Of a stretch of DNA of 64,000 nt, positions 60,321-64,000 are shown one piece after another (the stretch's first letter is position 1; every line of letters begins with the position of its first letter). Source of the stretch: Malachius bipustulatus (Eukaryota > Arthropoda > Insecta > Coleoptera > Melyridae); assembly GCA_910589415.1 (NCBI GenBank), contig OU342630.1:90392186-90456185 (forward strand). Reading direction: 5' to 3'. The notes under the pieces are model-generated. The model saw only the letters and a program-made list of their open reading frames with translations. It ran no database searches and was not told where the DNA came from. The translations under genes were made by a program, and so were the position numbers.

Positions 60321-61034
60321 GTTGAAATATTTTTTTCCCAAATATGTTGCCGCTGAGAATTTATCCGACAAAAAATCGCGGGGCAAAAGATCGATTCAAA
60401 AAATTGAGAGAATCGCTGCTCAAAAGATCGATTCTTTTGAGAATCAATTAAAATTGCACATTCCTATCCAAGATGACCACCCACCGTCTTCCCAGCAGCA
60501 GTATGCGAATTGAGAGTTGCAACTCGCAAAAATATTCACCGCAAAAGGGCTTCAATTTCTTTTGAGGGCTTTATATGCTCTTGAGAGCTTTGAAAGCCCT
60601 CAACAGGAATTTAAGTTTTGCATTCACAATTCCAAAGCTCTTATACAAATGAAGCCCAAAGCCACAAGACTTCGTCTTAAAAAGGACTTTAAGCCATGGA
60701 ATTGAAATTCCTAAAATTAAGGGCTTGAAGCCTTCATTAAAGTCACAAGTCCTCAAGCCCTGCCCAACTCTGTTTGATATATGTACAATCAAGACATTCG
60801 AGAGAGACAAAAAAGTATTTTATTAATGTTTTTCAACTTTTGGGAAAAATTGACAGATTTGACGTGGGGCTTCTTCTTTCCCTGATCCCCCGGCCACGAA
60901 AAATCCAGCTGCGTTTCACAACGCTATCAGCGGACCTTACGTAATGGCTTCGGCAGCCAGTGATTTTTGTATGTCAAAATTACTGATTTCACTCATTTTA
61001 ATTGTAGGTACATATCTCAAATACTGTTGTGATT
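60321..61034. other. AAGCYY-rich stretch with unrecognised open frames
   Basis: Two short plus frames (60319-60513 and 60517-60705) are open. The first is polar and Lys/Gln-rich and could be a transposon protein remnant. I do not recognise it. Confidence 0.35.
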
Positions 61035-62233
61035 TTATACAGGGTGTCCCAATATTCCATGGACATGGAGCAACCACAGATTACTGAGGTAAAAAAAAGT
61101 CGCTCGGACCAAACTTATCTCTATACCAAAATGCTTCGTTTGTCCGCTAGAGGGCTTCAAAGTCTTTTGAAAAATTTAGTTTTTTTGAAATAGCTCAAAG
61201 TCGGCTGATTCAAATTCGATGAAATTTGGTAGGTAAATGTCTTATTGAAAGTACTAATTTCTGATGTACATGATAATTTGACGGAAACCCGGGAAGGGGT
61301 GAAACTACCCCTACCCTCCATTAAAATTGATCGTAATTGTTGATAGGGTAGCAGGAACGCTGTTCATGTTTTTTTGTTTGAAAGATACATCGTTTTAGCC
61401 CATTTTTGGTCTCCTACAAAAATCTGTATCTTTCCGAGGTGCTATGTGATAAATTAAATTAGTCGATGATAACTAAATTTTTATTTAATTATTTCAATTT
61501 GAAATCAAATTTTCAATTGTCAGGTGATTATTTTATCTAATCTCATAAAAGATGCTCGATGTGGGCGCCGGTTTCGACCCTAGAAAGTTCCATCCTGCGC
61601 AAAAAAATGATTTTAACTTTTCTTGGAACCTCGTCGTTTTGCAAACTGTTTACTGCGTTTGAAAAAAATCGTTTGCAAACACCTGAAAAAAAAACGAACC
61701 ATACTAAACATCTTTTATGAGATTAGATCAAATAATCACCTGCACAATTGAAAATTTGATTTCAAATTAAAAGAATGAAATAAAATTTTGGTTAGGTATC
61801 ATCGACTAATTTATTTTATCACATAGCACCTCGGAAAGATACAGATTTTTGTAGGAGACCAAAAATGGGCTAAAACGATGTATCTTTCAAACAAAAAAAC
61901 ATGAAAAGCGTTCCTGCTACCCTATCAATAATTACGATCGATTTTAATGGAGGGTAGGGGTAGTTTCACCCCTTCCCGGGTTTCCGTCAAATTATCATGT
62001 ACATCAGAAATTAGCACTTTCAATAAGACATTTACCTACCAAATTTCATCGAATTTGAATCAGCCGACTTTGAGCTATTTCAAAAAAACTAAAATTTTCA
62101 AAAGACTTTGAAGCCCTCTAGCGGACAAACGAAGCATTTTGGTATAGAGATAAGTTTGGTCCGAGCGAATTTTTTTTACCTCAGTAATCTGTGGTTGCTC
62201 CATGTCCATGGAATATTGGGACACCCTGTATAA
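61035..62233. mobile_element. Large foldback element with TTATACAGGGTGTCCC ends
   Basis: The arms at 61035-61554 and 61709-62233 are long inverted copies (about 520 bp each) with few mismatches, around a 154-bp centre. The termini are TTATACAGGGTGTCCCAATA and its complement. It is the best-preserved foldback here. A single diverged arm of the same family is at about 40850-41075. No transposase. Confidence 0.9.
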
Positions 62234-64000
62234 TAAACCTTAAGCAGAGAAATGTTTAGATTTTTGCAAAATATGTGTAAACCAAATATTTTCCAGTGGC
62301 GTAAAAATAGGGGGGGTACACAAGTTGCCCTCCTAGATATCGTACGTCCCTGGTTCAAGTTACAAACACGTAATAATTATTACTATAATATATATTTTTA
62401 ATTAATAAAAAACATGACGTCATAAAAAATATTGAGCAGTTTTTTTTTTACATTTAACTGTGTAACTTCGTTAATACTCAATCCAGATGAGAATAGTTTC
62501 AATAGGGCTGTTGTCTTAAAATTATGTAAATATTTTATCGTCAAGGTTTGCCCCCGTTATTCTGTACTCTGGAACATTCTGTATGTAACCGGGCCAACAT
62601 TTTCATTATAATGTCCTCGGATATGTGAAACGACTCTTATAGAAGATAAAAAAATCTCGATCCGAATTTTCATGTTTTGTTTGGTGTTCAGCCCTGCTTG
62701 GTTAAAGACTGATTTCTGATGTCAAGTATGTCACGGAAATAAAAAAAAAGAGTAAAGTGCATTTTATGTAGTAAATACGACGAATTGAGAAATAAAGAAG
62801 AAGTTCTTTAGAATCAACATTCAGGTTTCTATACTAAATATTAAAATCATTGGCCAAATATTTAACAAATTTTTAAATGAAATTCTTGGATTTGCGAAAT
62901 AAATTTTAAAGAAATGTAAAATCGTATTTGGTCAATGGTTTTGAAATTTGGTACAAAGGCCTAGACGTTGATTCTCTAAACAACTTTCTGAAATAATTTT
63001 CGTCATATTTGGTACATAAAAGGAACTTCACTCCGCATAAAAAAAGGTTTTTTGAAAATTTCCAAGGCACACTTGATTTTAAAAAACTACAATTATATTA
63101 GAAATCAGTCTTTAAGAAACCGTCAACATTAATAAATGCTTTGAATTTTACTTCTTCACTTTGTTGTAAGTAACAGCTGAGAGCTAAAACTGGAAACATC
63201 ATCCATTTCTGGACGTTGTAAAATTTGTACATACTCGCGTATATCAATCCAGAATTCAGTAACCAAGAATGGATCACTCCTATTTCCGACTGTTACATCT
63301 AACAGCAGGGGGTTTATACTTTATACCTAACCGGAACTGGAATGAAAGATAGTGTTCCTGCTGTTCCAGTTCGTGTGCTTTGGGCAGGTATATCGATTAA
63401 TTCTGATTCGGAAATTTTCAGGACACGTAGAAGGGAATCATACATCTCTGATTCTCTGAAAGACGCTCTCAAAGTAGTCTATCTATATGTATGTCTCTGT
63501 ATATGCGCCTGTAAATTGAAATTGGTACATTATAGAAACTTATTACCTTACATAAAGCAATAGGTAATAATAAATTTAATAATAAAAAAGACTTTTGTTG
63601 ACCAACTTAATTCCACTATTACAAAAAAAAAAACAACATACACCTAATTTATCATAATTCAGCTCAATAAAATAGTCAATACACAGGGCGATGTTCAGCT
63701 GATTATGGACATTGCATATCCATAATAGGTCTGCAATGTCCGCTCCCTGCTCTACCACATAAACCCTGTCATAATTTAAGAAATAATTAAATGGTAGCGA
63801 GATCCTTGCACATGCTCCCCACGATAAATCCCCCTCCCAAAAAAATTAATAAATAAAAAAAAAGAAAAAAAAAGAAAATAGAAGAAGATAGTTGGACGGA
63901 CAGAAAAGAAGTGGCCATCAGACAGTTCCTAGCCTTGTCAAGGTATTCGCTCTCTATTGTTTGTTAAGTAGTTACTTTTTGAGTTCCCTCTTAAATCTTG
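62234..64000. other. Terminal stretch without a supportable gene
   Basis: AT-rich. A hairpin GGACATTGCA/TGCAATGTCC lies at about 63706-63740. A 60-codon minus frame (63576-63758) is of uncertain meaning. No splice-bounded exon was convincing. Confidence 0.4.

Noticed and set aside
63576..63758. 60-codon minus frame resembling a coding exon
   Set aside because: It contains part of a hairpin repeat, ends in a low-complexity run and lacks a clear acceptor or donor.

Overview
This window looks like AT-rich, intron-bearing arthropod DNA, most likely insect. The reasons are spliced host exons with canonical GTAAGT donors, several insect-type non-LTR retrotransposon remnants, abundant TAGGTA/TACCTA words, and many foldback or MITE-like elements ending in ACACCCTGTAT or CAGTGGCGTA. 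I cannot name the order or species from sequence alone. Most of the 64 kb is transposon-derived. Only two host-gene signals are convincing.

Centre (10251-23591): a complete 13.3-kb retrovirus-like Ty3/gypsy element. Its 2211-bp LTRs are identical base for base as read here, and it has a 4-bp target duplication (AACA), a primer-binding site, a polypurine tract, and intact gag, pol and env frames. Gag has a capsid-like region and two CCHC knuckles. Pol sits in the -1 frame, behind a G_TTA_AAC slip site that abuts the gag stop. Pol encodes a protease, a G-patch and a complete DDE integrase. Where reverse transcriptase and RNase H should be, it has exactly 38 in-frame copies of an 11-residue repeat. 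Env has a signal peptide, many cysteines and C-terminal membrane segments. The element therefore looks recently inserted yet encodes no polymerase, and would need one supplied in trans. This is the most unusual object in the window.

Host genes: (i) one GC-rich coding exon on the minus strand (3087-3371), bounded by a CAATAG acceptor and a GTAAGT donor, family not recognised; (ii) a three-exon plus-strand gene (34154-40705) for a 105-residue secreted peptide with two six-cysteine modules, one per exon, behind a TATATAAG box.

Other mobile DNA: R2-like LINE pieces (1-109, 26165-26945, 27040-27900); jockey-like LINE pieces on the minus strand (28380-29400, 38990-39960); an RNase H-bearing LINE relic (30980-33043) interrupted by a minus-strand insertion with an 11-bp target duplication; a hAT-like 2310-bp element with perfect 8-bp duplications (42143-44452); an AGTATCT-rich and a CGAATA-rich hAT-like element (about 53.9 and 54.9 kb); and at least seven large inverted-repeat elements. 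The remaining stretches are AT-rich with no gene that I can support.
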